Of a stretch of 64,000 nt of DNA, positions 16,405-24,299 are shown one piece after another (position 1 is the first letter of the stretch; each line of letters begins with the position of its first letter). The position numbers and the translations under genes were made by a program. The notes below the pieces were generated by a model, which saw only the letters and a list, made by a program, of their open reading frames with translations, was not told where the DNA came from and made no database searches. Source of the DNA: Clostridiales bacterium (GTDB lineage Bacteria > Bacillota > Clostridia > Christensenellales > Aristaeellaceae); NCBI GenBank assembly GCA_015056085.1, contig SVHA01000001.1, positions 372,001-436,000 of the forward strand, given 5' to 3'.

Positions 16405-17778
16405 TCACGCCTTGATGTGCTTCATGGTCATTTCAACGGCCTTGTCCACGTGGAGCACGCCCACAGGCAGGAGGGAGGTTTCCACACAGCCGTTGACAGG
16501 GCCGGTCCACTCTTCGCCGATGGCATCGGAGCCCACCAGCATACCCACGATGGAGCCGACGGTGGCGCCGTTGCAGTCGGTGTCGAAGCAGGCCTGCACC
16601 GCCATGCACATGGACTTGCCGAAGTCACCGCCGCCATAGAGCAGCGCCGCCGTGACGATCATGGCATTGGAGATGGTGTGGCACCAGTCATAGCCATCAG
16701 CCTCATTCCAGGTAGCGTGGATGTCCGCAAAGCAGTCATCGGCGCTCACACCCTGATGATACAGGTCCAGGACGTGCTGGATGGACTCATACAGGCGGGA
16801 AGTGGCGGGGATTTCCGCCATGCCGCAGCGGATGATGTCCTCGATGGCGTCGGCGCTTGATTCCACCGCCGCACGGGCATTCATGGCGGCGATGTACATT
16901 TCGCCGTAGATGCCGTTCTTCACATGAGAAATGCAGGCGTCACGCCAGCCGTATTCAGCAGCGGTGTGAGGATCGCCGGGGCAGATGTAGCCGAAGTAAT
17001 CGCCACGAATCTGGGCGCCGATGTACTCACGAAACACGTTCTGATAGGAGCCGCTCAGAGGCGGCTGATAGCCACGGGTGAAGTTGAGGTAGGCTACACG
17101 CTCGGCAGTGCAGTAGGCGCTGCGGGGCTGCTGGGTCTGCCACACGCCCGCCACATCGGAGGGAGTGAAATTGCGGCCGTGCTCCTCGATAAGGAACTGG
17201 GCAAGAGCCGTGTAGTTGGTGTCGTCATCCACGGGGCCGCGGGTCACGGTGTCGCCGCAGGTGTTGCGATGAACGGTGAAGCGGTTGCCCTTGACGTTCT
17301 CCTCCGTCAGATCAGTGGAGAGCATATAGCGGTGCATGGGCCAGTTGCCGGTCTTCTTGAGCAGGGCGTGGAGTTCATCGGTGCGGATGCCCTCCAGGGG
17401 CTTGCCCAGCAGGCAGCCGCAGATGCGGCCCAGCCAGGCGCCTTCCATCTTCTTGCGGAGGGTCTCATCATCGGGAATGTCCCGCTGGGGCAATTCGATG
17501 GGCTTGCACAGGGCACGGATGGCTTCCAGTTCGTCGGGCTCCTGATAGGGATAGCCTTCCCGCATGGGGGCCTTCTGGAACAGGGAGAAGATCTGATCGG
17601 CGATGCGATTCTTTTCCCAGTTGTTTTCCAGTTTGCTCACCGCTTCCACCAGATCACGGTACTTTTCCACGTCCTTGCCTTCGTCCAGGGTCTGGCGAAG
17701 TTCGATGCGGATTTCCTGGGCGTAGTTGTCCCACCACCACATAGAAGTATAATCGGGGGTGTACTTGTTCTGAGACAT
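16405..17778 (-). CDS. ADP-ribosylglycohydrolase family protein
   Basis: 457 residues. The all-helical ARH/DraG domain begins near residue 110 (GAWLGRICGCLLGKPLEG). It carries the metal-binding motif PVDDDTNYT and the second acidic motif CFDTDCNGATVGSIVGMLVG near the end. An extra N-terminal region of about 105 residues (with WWWDNY) precedes it. Classical members remove ADP-ribose from proteins; others in sugar loci are thought to hydrolyse different N- or O-glycosidic bonds. Its place between an SGNH hydrolase and Gfo/ThuA genes favours a small-molecule glycoside over protein de-ADP-ribosylation; this is inference. AAGGAGG lies 7 nt before the ATG. Confidence 0.88.
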   Translation of the reverse strand: MSQNKYTPDYTSMWWWDNYAQEIRIELRQTLDEGKDVEKYRDLVEAVSKLENNWEKNRIADQIFSLFQKAPMREGYPYQEPDELEAIRALCKPIELPQRDIPDDETLRKKMEGAWLGRICGCLLGKPLEGIRTDELHALLKKTGNWPMHRYMLSTDLTEENVKGNRFTVHRNTCGDTVTRGPVDDDTNYTALAQFLIEEHGRNFTPSDVAGVWQTQQPRSAYCTAERVAYLNFTRGYQPPLSGSYQNVFREYIGAQIRGDYFGYICPGDPHTAAEYGWRDACISHVKNGIYGEMYIAAMNARAAVESSADAIEDIIRCGMAEIPATSRLYESIQHVLDLYHQGVSADDCFADIHATWNEADGYDWCHTISNAMIVTAALLYGGGDFGKSMCMAVQACFDTDCNGATVGSIVGMLVGSDAIGEEWTGPVNGCVETSLLPVGVLHVDKAVEMTMKHIKA

Positions 17779-17815
17779 GGTGTTTCCTCCTTAATATGTA
17801 TGCCGGTTGATTTGC

Positions 17816-18826
17816 TTACTTGTTGAGGATCTTGTCCAGTACAGGATACAACACCTGTGCGGTGCGGAACATACCCAGGTCATGGGGATGGCAGCAGTCG
17901 CTGTTGCAGTCGGCGGGATCGCCGGGGCGCCACAGGTCGGCGCCGTTGATGAAGTACACATTCTCGTCCCCGGCAGCCCTGGCGGCATTGTAGGTTTCCA
18001 GAATCACTTCCCGGCGCTCCACGTCATCGGGGCACCAGCCCACGTTGGAGGCGCTCATGAAGATCACCGGCAGCGTGGGGTTTTTCTCACGGATGCGGCG
18101 GAAGAAGGGCGCATGGGTGCGGCGCAGATGCTCTGCGTCAGGGGCGTTGTAGTCGTAGTCCATCACCAGCACCGACTTGTCAATGGTGTTGATGTGATCC
18201 GCCATGGCCAGTTCGCCGTTGGCAGCGCCGGAGAAGCCGAAGTTGATGAAATCGGAGTCCAGCCAGCGGGACACAAGCGCCGTATACGCCAGAGAGGGCT
18301 TGGAGCAGCATCCGCCTTCGGTGACGGAGTTGCCGTAAAAGAGGATAGGCGTGGAATGGGTGTAGGGCGTGGGGGCTTCCACCCTGGCTTCATCGGGAAG
18401 GATGACTTCCACGTTGGTCAGCACCTCGTTGCGGGGCAGGTAGATGGTCACATCTTCCATGTCGGCATTCTTCTTATTGAAGGTGCCGGTGGCTTCCCGC
18501 ACGTCATAATTCTGCGGGGCGACCACGCCCAGATAGCGCATTTCCTTGCGGGGGCCGACAAACACGTTGGCGCCCTGAGCCGCATACATGGACATTCCCA
18601 GGTCCAGGGACATGGTTTCATAGGAGATGCGCAGGGTGATTTCCTGAGCGTCGGTGCGGAAGCACAGGCGGGCGCCGGGCACACGGCGGCTGATGATCCA
18701 CTCGGTGTAGCAAGGAGGGAGCTGCTTCACCACGTCCTCCGGCAGGCGGTGAAAAATGCCGGTTTTCTGGAACAAAGGTGCGCCAAACACGTACAGCGGC
18801 GCATCCCGGAAGGTATAGGTCTTCAT
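17816..18826 (-). CDS. SGNH/GDSL hydrolase with N-terminal beta domain
   Basis: 336 residues without a signal peptide, so cytoplasmic. Residues 1-155 form a beta-rich domain. The SGNH domain then shows block I FYGNSVTEGG (nucleophile Ser), block II NFGFSGAANGEL (Gly), block III SASNVGW (Asn) and block V DCCHPHDLGM (His). Such enzymes deacetylate or de-esterify sugars and polysaccharide fragments. It is the first gene of the operon, with a strong promoter upstream, and likely removes acyl groups before the ADP-ribosylglycohydrolase and oxidoreductases act (inference). Confidence 0.88.
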   Translation of the reverse strand: MKTYTFRDAPLYVFGAPLFQKTGIFHRLPEDVVKQLPPCYTEWIISRRVPGARLCFRTDAQEITLRISYETMSLDLGMSMYAAQGANVFVGPRKEMRYLGVVAPQNYDVREATGTFNKKNADMEDVTIYLPRNEVLTNVEVILPDEARVEAPTPYTHSTPILFYGNSVTEGGCCSKPSLAYTALVSRWLDSDFINFGFSGAANGELAMADHINTIDKSVLVMDYDYNAPDAEHLRRTHAPFFRRIREKNPTLPVIFMSASNVGWCPDDVERREVILETYNAARAAGDENVYFINGADLWRPGDPADCNSDCCHPHDLGMFRTAQVLYPVLDKILNK

Positions 18827-19294
18827 AAGGTCATCCCTTTCTTTGAGGATAAGGATTTGTTAAGTTTACGGGCCATGTAATTTCGCCGTCATGATACACT
18901 ACCCATTGCGAAAAGTCAATGCCTTTTTTGTTTTTTAAATTTCTTTTTGACAGGGGCGATTCTCCCCTTCTCAGCCGTCAAAAACCGCCCGCAGGAAGGA
19001 AGAATTTGACAGCGAATTTGCCGAATCAAACGCCCATTTTTCCCAATTGGGAAGCAGGTTTCCCCGATTGTTCATCTTTGTGTCAAATCAGAAAAAACGG
19101 CGTTGTCAAGAGGGAAAATCACAGCCTCTGACAGCGCAGCAAGAAAAAGGCAATTCATCGCCCTGCAGAAACAGGAAAAATCGCCCATTTTGTATTAACC
19201 GGTATTGGAATTTACCAGATTGCATTGTCAATTACGCAGGCAAGACATAAGTCGCACAACTCGAGACAGAACTTGCTATTTTTCCAAAACCCGC
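18827..19294. other. Long AT-richer divergent intergenic region
   Basis: No gene is supported. The stretch is visibly lower in GC than its surroundings. It holds the minus-strand promoter at 18891-18919, several TTGAC/GTCAA copies, and two copies of CGCCCATTTT (19030-19039 and 19182-19191). The length and composition suit a regulatory region serving the operon on the left and the binding-protein gene on the right. Confidence 0.5.
18891..18919 (-). promoter_or_regulatory. Promoter of the SGNH-ADPRH-gfo-thuA-gfo operon
   Basis: On the minus strand TTGACT (18914-18919), 17-nt spacer, TATCAT (18891-18896). Confidence 0.8.
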
Positions 19295-19322
19295 TTGACA
19301 GAGGCCTCCACCATGGTAAAAT
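19295..19322 (+). promoter_or_regulatory. Promoter of the first orphan binding-protein gene
   Basis: TTGACA (19295-19300), 16-nt spacer, TAAAAT (19317-19322). Confidence 0.7.
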
Positions 19323-19333
19323 GGAAGCAAGAA

Positions 19334-19351
19334 AACCAGTTGCCACTGGTT
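19334..19351. promoter_or_regulatory. Candidate operator (inverted repeat) near +1
   Basis: Perfect 7-bp inverted repeat AACCAGT-TGCC-ACTGGTT placed just downstream of the promoter. This is a usual position for a LacI/GntR-type repressor site; the regulator is not in the window. Confidence 0.45.
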
Positions 19352-19366
19352 GACAACTTCAGTTCA

Positions 19367-19389
19367 TTCCCCTTCATGGGTGAAGGGAA
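19367..19389 (+). other. Leader hairpin before the binding-protein ribosome site
   Basis: Hairpin with arms TTCCC(C)TTCA and TGAAGGGAA around TGGG, ending 9 nt before the AAAGGAGG site. It may protect the 5' end or tune translation. Confidence 0.4.
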
Positions 19390-19411
19390 ATATATAAAGG
19401 AGGCTCTCCAA

Positions 19412-20782
19412 ATGAAAAAGCTGGTTTCTCTGGTCCTGGCCCTGCTGATGGTGTTCAGCATCACTGCTTCCCTGGCGGAAATCGTTCCCACCACGGAAGA
19501 AATCACCCTGACCTACGCCGATTGCGGCGAGGATCTGGAACTGACCATGGCTCTGGCCGATCAGTTCATGAAGCAGTACCCCAACATCAAGGTCGAGATC
19601 ATCGATCTGGCCCCCGGTTTCCTCAACACCGGCTATGACACCGCCATCGGCAACCTGGCTTCCACCCAGGATCTGCCCGACGTGTTCTGGGTGACCCGTG
19701 TCACTGACGCTGTTGGCAACGAATGGTGCATCAACCTGGACAAGTACTACGCTGAAGATCCCGACGCCGCTCTGATCCATGACAGCATCCTGGATGCCAA
19801 TTTGATCGCCGGCAAGCGTTACTCCGTCCCCGCTCAGAGCCGTCCCTACATGATGCTCATCAACAAGACCCTGTTTGACCAGTACAACGTGCCCATGCCC
19901 GAATACACCTGGTCCTGGGAAGAATTTAAGGATCTGGCCTTGGAACTGAACCATCCCGAAGACATGGTTACCGGCTACGGCAACGCCACGACCTGTGACG
20001 CCTTCATCCCCATGTACGGCTGGGACGGCGAATCCTACACCGTGGGCGACCTGTATATCGAAACGGAAGAAATGTTCGCTGAATGGCGCCTGACCCGCGT
20101 CTCCGACGGCTTTGTCGGCCCGGAAAAGGAAGCCCTGTTCGGTGATCCCAACGTTCAGCTCTTCAATGTTGGCCATGCCTGCATGAACGCGGGCGACCTG
20201 CTGTGGGGCGGCACCCAGTACATCGACGGCACTCTGGCTGCAGAGCTGGGCTGCGAATTCGAAGTTTACCCCGTGCCCACTCCCCACGAAGCTGCCATGG
20301 ACAACATGTTCTTCGCCTGCATCGCTGCCAGCTGCGAACATCCTGACGAAGCCTGGCTGCTGGCCAAATGGATGACTTGGGGCAAGGAAGCCACCATGCT
20401 CCGCAACCAGTGGTTCCATGACGAAGAAGTGCTCCAGATCAGCCTGCCCATGATCGACGATGCAGAAGTGAAGCAGCATGCCATCGATTGCGCCGATCCT
20501 GCTTTGAAGAATTTCTTCATGTACTCTAAGCCCACCATGCCTATGGCTGCTCCTCATGCTCCCGGTTTCCAGGACTGCAACGTGCAGTACTTCAACGTGG
20601 AAAACCTGCAGAACAGGTTTGCCGCCGGCGAAGTTTCTCCCTCTGACGTGGCCGACAGCCTGCGCGAGAAGTTCAACTTCTTCCGTGATCGCTGGTTCGC
20701 ACAGAATCCCGAAGTTGCCCCCGAAGGCTTCACGGGTGCTGTGACTCCCACCGACCTGGCAACCGGCACTGACGCCCAGTAA
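19412..20782 (+). CDS. Extracellular sugar-binding protein (ABC family 1), orphan
   Basis: 456 residues. The signal peptide MKKLVSLVLALLMVFSITASLA has no lipobox cysteine, so cleavage is probably by signal peptidase I near residue 22. The mature protein has the two-lobed family 1 solute-binding pattern: FMKQYPNIKVEI in the first strand and helix, LPDVFWV, and the late WLLAKWMTW segment. It would deliver an oligosaccharide to an ABC transporter, yet no permease or ATPase gene is within the window. It is clearly paralogous to the protein at 37108-38481. Promoter, candidate operator and terminator make it monocistronic. It is divergent from the gfo operon, which suggests a shared substrate. Confidence 0.9.
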   Translation: MKKLVSLVLALLMVFSITASLAEIVPTTEEITLTYADCGEDLELTMALADQFMKQYPNIKVEIIDLAPGFLNTGYDTAIGNLASTQDLPDVFWVTRVTDAVGNEWCINLDKYYAEDPDAALIHDSILDANLIAGKRYSVPAQSRPYMMLINKTLFDQYNVPMPEYTWSWEEFKDLALELNHPEDMVTGYGNATTCDAFIPMYGWDGESYTVGDLYIETEEMFAEWRLTRVSDGFVGPEKEALFGDPNVQLFNVGHACMNAGDLLWGGTQYIDGTLAAELGCEFEVYPVPTPHEAAMDNMFFACIAASCEHPDEAWLLAKWMTWGKEATMLRNQWFHDEEVLQISLPMIDDAEVKQHAIDCADPALKNFFMYSKPTMPMAAPHAPGFQDCNVQYFNVENLQNRFAAGEVSPSDVADSLREKFNFFRDRWFAQNPEVAPEGFTGAVTPTDLATGTDAQ

Positions 20783-20832
20783 GCAATTCTCCTCCCGGGC
20801 AGGTTGAACGAGTGCCTTCCCGGACCCCTCCT

Positions 20833-20862
20833 CCCCCTGCCGAGCAATCGACAGGGGGTTTT
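20833..20862 (+). terminator. Terminator after the first binding-protein gene
   Basis: Stem CCCCCTG/CAGGGGG followed by TTTT. Confidence 0.8.
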
Positions 20863-20931
20863 CATTGTAATCTATAAAAACAGGATCCGAGGCCTTTTCA
20901 GCACCAGATCCTGTCTTTTGTTTTCCTATGG

Positions 20932-23070
20932 TTATTCCGCCTGACAGCAGCGCCGGATCACGCCGTCATCATCCTTCCACTGGCGGAAGGTGTAGTTCTT
21001 CCCGGCAATGGTCACGCCGCTGAGGGTGAATTCATCATCTGTGAAGGGATCGAACACCACTTCGCCCTTTTCCACCCGGACGCCCAGATAATACTGGATG
21101 AAGGGGTTGATCCAACTGGAATGGAAGTAGTCGTTGATGATGGACGCCGGGGCGCCGTCATCGGGGCGGTACTTTTCCACCACCAGGGGCGTGGAGCGGT
21201 CGCCGTAGGGAAAGTGGAGTTCCGTCAGGCCGGAGAAGAGTTTCATCCACTTGGGACGCAATTCCGGCTTCTTTGCCGCTGCATGGCCCAGGCCTTCCGC
21301 CACAATGCTGTTGGCATACACCCACACAGGGCCGTTCCAGCAGCAGCCGTAGGGGTGGGGTTTCTGCAGAGAGACCATCACCGGGCCAATGAGGCTGTTG
21401 TCCGGCCAGTACATGATGCAATTCTTCGCCACAGAGGTAGCGCCGAAGTCGGTGCCGAACCAGTCCGGGTCGTCCAGTTTGTCGAAGGCGGCATGGTAGG
21501 TTTCATCCGCCACGCCGTCCATGAAGGGCGCAAAGGCGTCGTAACAGGCGGCCTCATCACACATCAGCCCCTTGACCAGTTCCCTGTCGTAGAAGATGCC
21601 GTCTTCCCCGTGCCAGTGGCTTTCCAGCATGATGCGGGCCAGGTGGTCCGCCGCCCTGCGGAAGGTTTCAGCATCCTCCGTTTTGCCGATTTCTTCCGCC
21701 AGCGCACTGCAGCCCCGGAGGGACAGGATGTTGAAAGTCTGCTCGTCCAGCCGGTACAGCCGGGACACCGGCTTGTGGGGGAACACGTTGTGGCCCTCGA
21801 TGTCGCACAGCCAGTCCCACTTTTCGCCGGTGAGCAGATCGGTGTGCTGATAAAACGCCGGCTGATATTCTGCGCCGGTGTCCCAGCTGCCCACGGTGAT
21901 CGCCGGCTGTGGGTCGGAAAGATCGACGATCTTCTTCATGTAGGCGCAGAGGTTGTCGTAATTCTCCTCCAGCCACTGCTTGTCGGGGTGATGCTGATAG
22001 GCGTGCCAGATGGCCCAGGGCGAGAACTGAATGTAATCCTGGTATTTCACCCGTCCTTCCATCCAGTTGGTCATGTGATCCATCAGGAATTCCGGCTGGC
22101 GCATCCACTTGGCTTCCTCTATCTGCCAGGGCACCGGGAGGCCAATCGGCCCACCGTACCATCCGCCGTAGCGGGATTCATAGATGCAGGAGCGGGGAAT
22201 CTTGTGCTCAGGGATGATTTCCGACGGGTTATGGATGCTGTGGTACACCACATACCAGCGATAGTAATACACCTTGAGCATATCGGTGTTGTCCGTTTCC
22301 AGCCGGGGAACATAGGTGTCAAACCAGCGGTTGAACTGCTGCTCATTATAGAGGAAGGGATCCTCCATGGCCAGCACTTCCTGCACGGCTTGTTGGGCAG
22401 TGACTGCTTCCGGGCGGATGGCCATGCCGTAGCGGAAGGTCACCGAGGCAAAGGCGCCCAGTTCCGTTTCAAACACATATCCGGGCTGACCGTTGATGCA
22501 CACGGCTGCGCTGCCCTCTACGCGATAACTTCCGCCCGCCGCCGCCGTGCACACATCACAGGCAAAATCGTAAGCCTGATTTGCCTCATTCCACGGGAAA
22601 GGCATTTTGATCTCGATGCGCACCTTGCGGGTCTGTCGCAGACCATTTTGCAGGGTGACTTCAGCGGCATAGACGTCCTTGCGGGTGATCATCTTCTTTT
22701 CCCGGAAGGACAGGGTGCCCGCAGCGGGATAGACTTCCTTTTCCACCGGCGTGCGGTAGTAGGTGTCAGACCAGGCGGGCGTCCAGCGGTGGCGGGTGAC
22801 GGTAAGGGTCTCCACGGTGGGAATATCTTTGCCGTCCACGGTCAGGCCAAGGAGGAGGACGTCATTCACGTTAGTGTCATGACCAAGGATGAACGGTCCG
22901 GGCAGACCAGGGTCGGGGCGCTCGAAACTGGACTCCGGCTTGGCGCCGTTTGTGCGGATGTCGGCGTGATCCTGTTCGAAGACCATGCGCTTGCGATCAT
23001 AGCGGTCCATGGACCAGCCGAAGAGATCGCAGCGATGAGAGTTCTCCAGAAAACGGTTGATATTTTTCAT
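20932..23070 (-). CDS. MGH1/GH63-like six-hairpin glycosidase
   Basis: 712 residues without a signal peptide. The N-terminal third is a beta-sandwich. The rest, from about residue 255, is an (alpha/alpha)6 barrel. Recognisable blocks are AITVGSWDTGAEYQP, EGHNVFPHKPVSRLY and PYGCCWNGPVWVYANSIV, the last matching the W-x-GPxW-x-x-N signature of GH63/GH37-type and MGH1-like enzymes. These release glucose, mannose or related units from small glycosides. Being cytoplasmic, it probably acts on imported oligosaccharides, perhaps those bound by the neighbouring binding protein (inference). Exact specificity cannot be read from sequence. Confidence 0.8.
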   Translation of the reverse strand: MKNINRFLENSHRCDLFGWSMDRYDRKRMVFEQDHADIRTNGAKPESSFERPDPGLPGPFILGHDTNVNDVLLLGLTVDGKDIPTVETLTVTRHRWTPAWSDTYYRTPVEKEVYPAAGTLSFREKKMITRKDVYAAEVTLQNGLRQTRKVRIEIKMPFPWNEANQAYDFACDVCTAAAGGSYRVEGSAAVCINGQPGYVFETELGAFASVTFRYGMAIRPEAVTAQQAVQEVLAMEDPFLYNEQQFNRWFDTYVPRLETDNTDMLKVYYYRWYVVYHSIHNPSEIIPEHKIPRSCIYESRYGGWYGGPIGLPVPWQIEEAKWMRQPEFLMDHMTNWMEGRVKYQDYIQFSPWAIWHAYQHHPDKQWLEENYDNLCAYMKKIVDLSDPQPAITVGSWDTGAEYQPAFYQHTDLLTGEKWDWLCDIEGHNVFPHKPVSRLYRLDEQTFNILSLRGCSALAEEIGKTEDAETFRRAADHLARIMLESHWHGEDGIFYDRELVKGLMCDEAACYDAFAPFMDGVADETYHAAFDKLDDPDWFGTDFGATSVAKNCIMYWPDNSLIGPVMVSLQKPHPYGCCWNGPVWVYANSIVAEGLGHAAAKKPELRPKWMKLFSGLTELHFPYGDRSTPLVVEKYRPDDGAPASIINDYFHSSWINPFIQYYLGVRVEKGEVVFDPFTDDEFTLSGVTIAGKNYTFRQWKDDDGVIRRCCQAE

Positions 23071-23176
23071 GATGATGGCTGCCTCCTGTGGGGAATGAAG
23101 ACAAATTTGCCTTCTAATTTAAATCGATTCTAACGTCTCATGGCAAAGTGGTTGATTTACAGGTATAACTATCTGT

Positions 23177-23205
23177 ATAATAATAATCTTTTGGAGATCT
23201 GTCAA
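23177..23205 (-). promoter_or_regulatory. Promoter of the glycosidase gene
   Basis: On the minus strand TTGACA (23200-23205), 17-nt spacer, TATTAT (23177-23182). Confidence 0.8.
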
Positions 23206-23230
23206 GGGGTTTTGGGGGATGGTGGAAGAT

Positions 23231-23474
23231 TTATTTTTGCACCGGGAAATGAAAAAATGAAGGGACCACAAAACAAATAAAACATTCCTCTAACAAACAG
23301 ACTAATACACCTTTATCCGCAGGAAGGCCGAAGGTTTCCAAAGGAAACGAACTGCCCAGTGGGCAGTCGCCGAAGGCGAGTTTCCGGAGCGAAGCGTAGG
23401 CGGACCGATCGAAAGCCCTTTGGTCGCCCGTGAGGGCGAAATCCTCACCTTGCAGGAAAATCCTTGCCTTTAAG
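23231..23474. repeat. Repeat region C, left modules
   Basis: Boundary motif CTAACAAACAGACTAATAC (23290-23308), then the CCAAAGG palindrome interrupted by the 61-bp cassette, then the TCGCCC-GTGA-GGGCGA hairpin (23423-23438). No coding sequence is supported. Confidence 0.75.
23345..23405 (+). repeat. 61-bp three-hairpin cassette, copy 3
   Basis: By eye identical to 12869-12929 and at the same position of the host palindrome. The host palindrome has lost one G just after it (CGATCGAAAG). Confidence 0.9.
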
Positions 23475-23491
23475 AAAAAATCGTGCATCGG

Positions 23492-23989
23492 AACAAACAA
23501 AAAGCCCCCTCCGGGAGGGGGCTCCGCCGTCAGGCGGTGGGGGAACCTGCGCTGCTGCGGGTATGACCTCTTGCAAGGGATATTGTTTGTTGGGTGTTCT
23601 TTCTCAGGCCTGAGAAAGAACCAAAGAGGGCCAGAGGGGGTGTCTCAATTCATCCAACCCGGAGACACCCCCTCTGGACTCCCCCCTTTCCCCCGGTCTT
23701 GTGAGAGTTATTGAGTTGACTGACCCTCAAGCGCCTCGCGGGGGCGGCCCGTTTCGGGGGCGCTCCGATGGAGTCCGTGTGCGGCGACGGAGCGCCGCAC
23801 GCCGGAACTGTTGTGGAGGTTGTTGTCTGATGCCTGTTTCACGGTTTTGCCGATACAACCAGGGGGCTTTCCGATCGCCCCCTGGACCCCTTCGGTCTGC
23901 ATCCTTGTAAGTAGTCTTTTCCGCAGCAGGACAATCCCCCACCGCCTAACGGCGGAGCCCCCTTTACACAAGGGGGCCTTTGTTTGTTT
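23492..23989. mobile_element. Non-coding palindromic element, copy 2, with inverted terminal repeats
   Basis: Closely matches 6130-6606 in sequence and order of hairpins. The ends are inverted repeats of about 50 bp: 23492-23543 (ACAAACAAAAAGCCCCCT..., CCGCC-GTCA-GGCGG, TGGGGG) and 23936-23989 (CCCCCACCGCC-TAA-C-GGCGG..., AGGGGGCC, TTTGTTTGTTTG). Each end read outward is a GC hairpin followed by a T-rich tract, so each could terminate transcription entering from inside. No open frame is conserved between copies. This copy has the empty form of the inner CCAGGGGGC palindrome (23861-23887). Confidence 0.75.
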
Positions 23990-24002
23990 GACTACAAAAT
24001 TC

Positions 24003-24139
24003 GTTCCTTCAACAAACAGGTTAATACTTCTCCATCCGAAGGGGGCCCGAAGGTTTCCAAAGGGCGATCGGAAAGCCCTTTGGTCGCCCGTGAGGGCGAA
24101 ACCTTACCTTGCACAAAAAATCACTTCGAAAGGAAAAAC
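24003..24139. repeat. Repeat region C, right modules
   Basis: Boundary motif CAACAAACAGGTTAATAC (24009-24026), the uninterrupted palindrome CCAAAGGGC/GCCCTTTGG (24055-24081) and the TCGCCC-GTGA-GGGCGA hairpin. The order is the same as at 6633-6728 next to the gdhA array. Confidence 0.75.
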
Positions 24140-24177
24140 CTATATAAAAACAATCCCCCAAGCCCTTGGGCTTGGGG
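24140..24177 (-). terminator. Terminator at the end of the dnaA array
   Basis: Perfect palindrome with arms CCCCAAGCCC/GGGCTTGGGG (24156-24177), then GATTGTTTTTATA on the minus strand. Confidence 0.85.
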
Positions 24178-24187
24178 TGATGGGTCA

Positions 24188-24299
24188 AGGGCCAATGGCC
24201 CTTGCGGGGTGCAGGGGCGGCGCCCCTGCCGGGGTGTGGGGCAGAGCCCCACAAAGGGGTGTCGGGGACGTAGTCCCTGACCAGGGGCAGCGCCCCTGA
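24188..24299 (-). repeat. 3' UTR tandem palindrome array of dnaA
   Basis: Five hairpins with 3-nt loops centred at 24290, 24271, 24244, 24220 and 24195. Plus-strand stems are CAGGGGC/GCCCCTG, TCGGGGAC/GTCCCTGA, GTGGGGC/GCCCCAC, GCAGGGGC/GCCCCTGC and AAGGGCC/GGCCCTT. The array starts within 2 nt of the dnaA stop codon. The unit furthest from the gene is the same in the gdhA, gfo and dnaA arrays. Confidence 0.88.

Noticed and set aside
23701-23910. Small frames inside the 0.5-kb repeated element (also at 6331-6600)
   Set aside because: They are not kept in frame between the two copies, lack ribosome sites and overlap strong hairpins.
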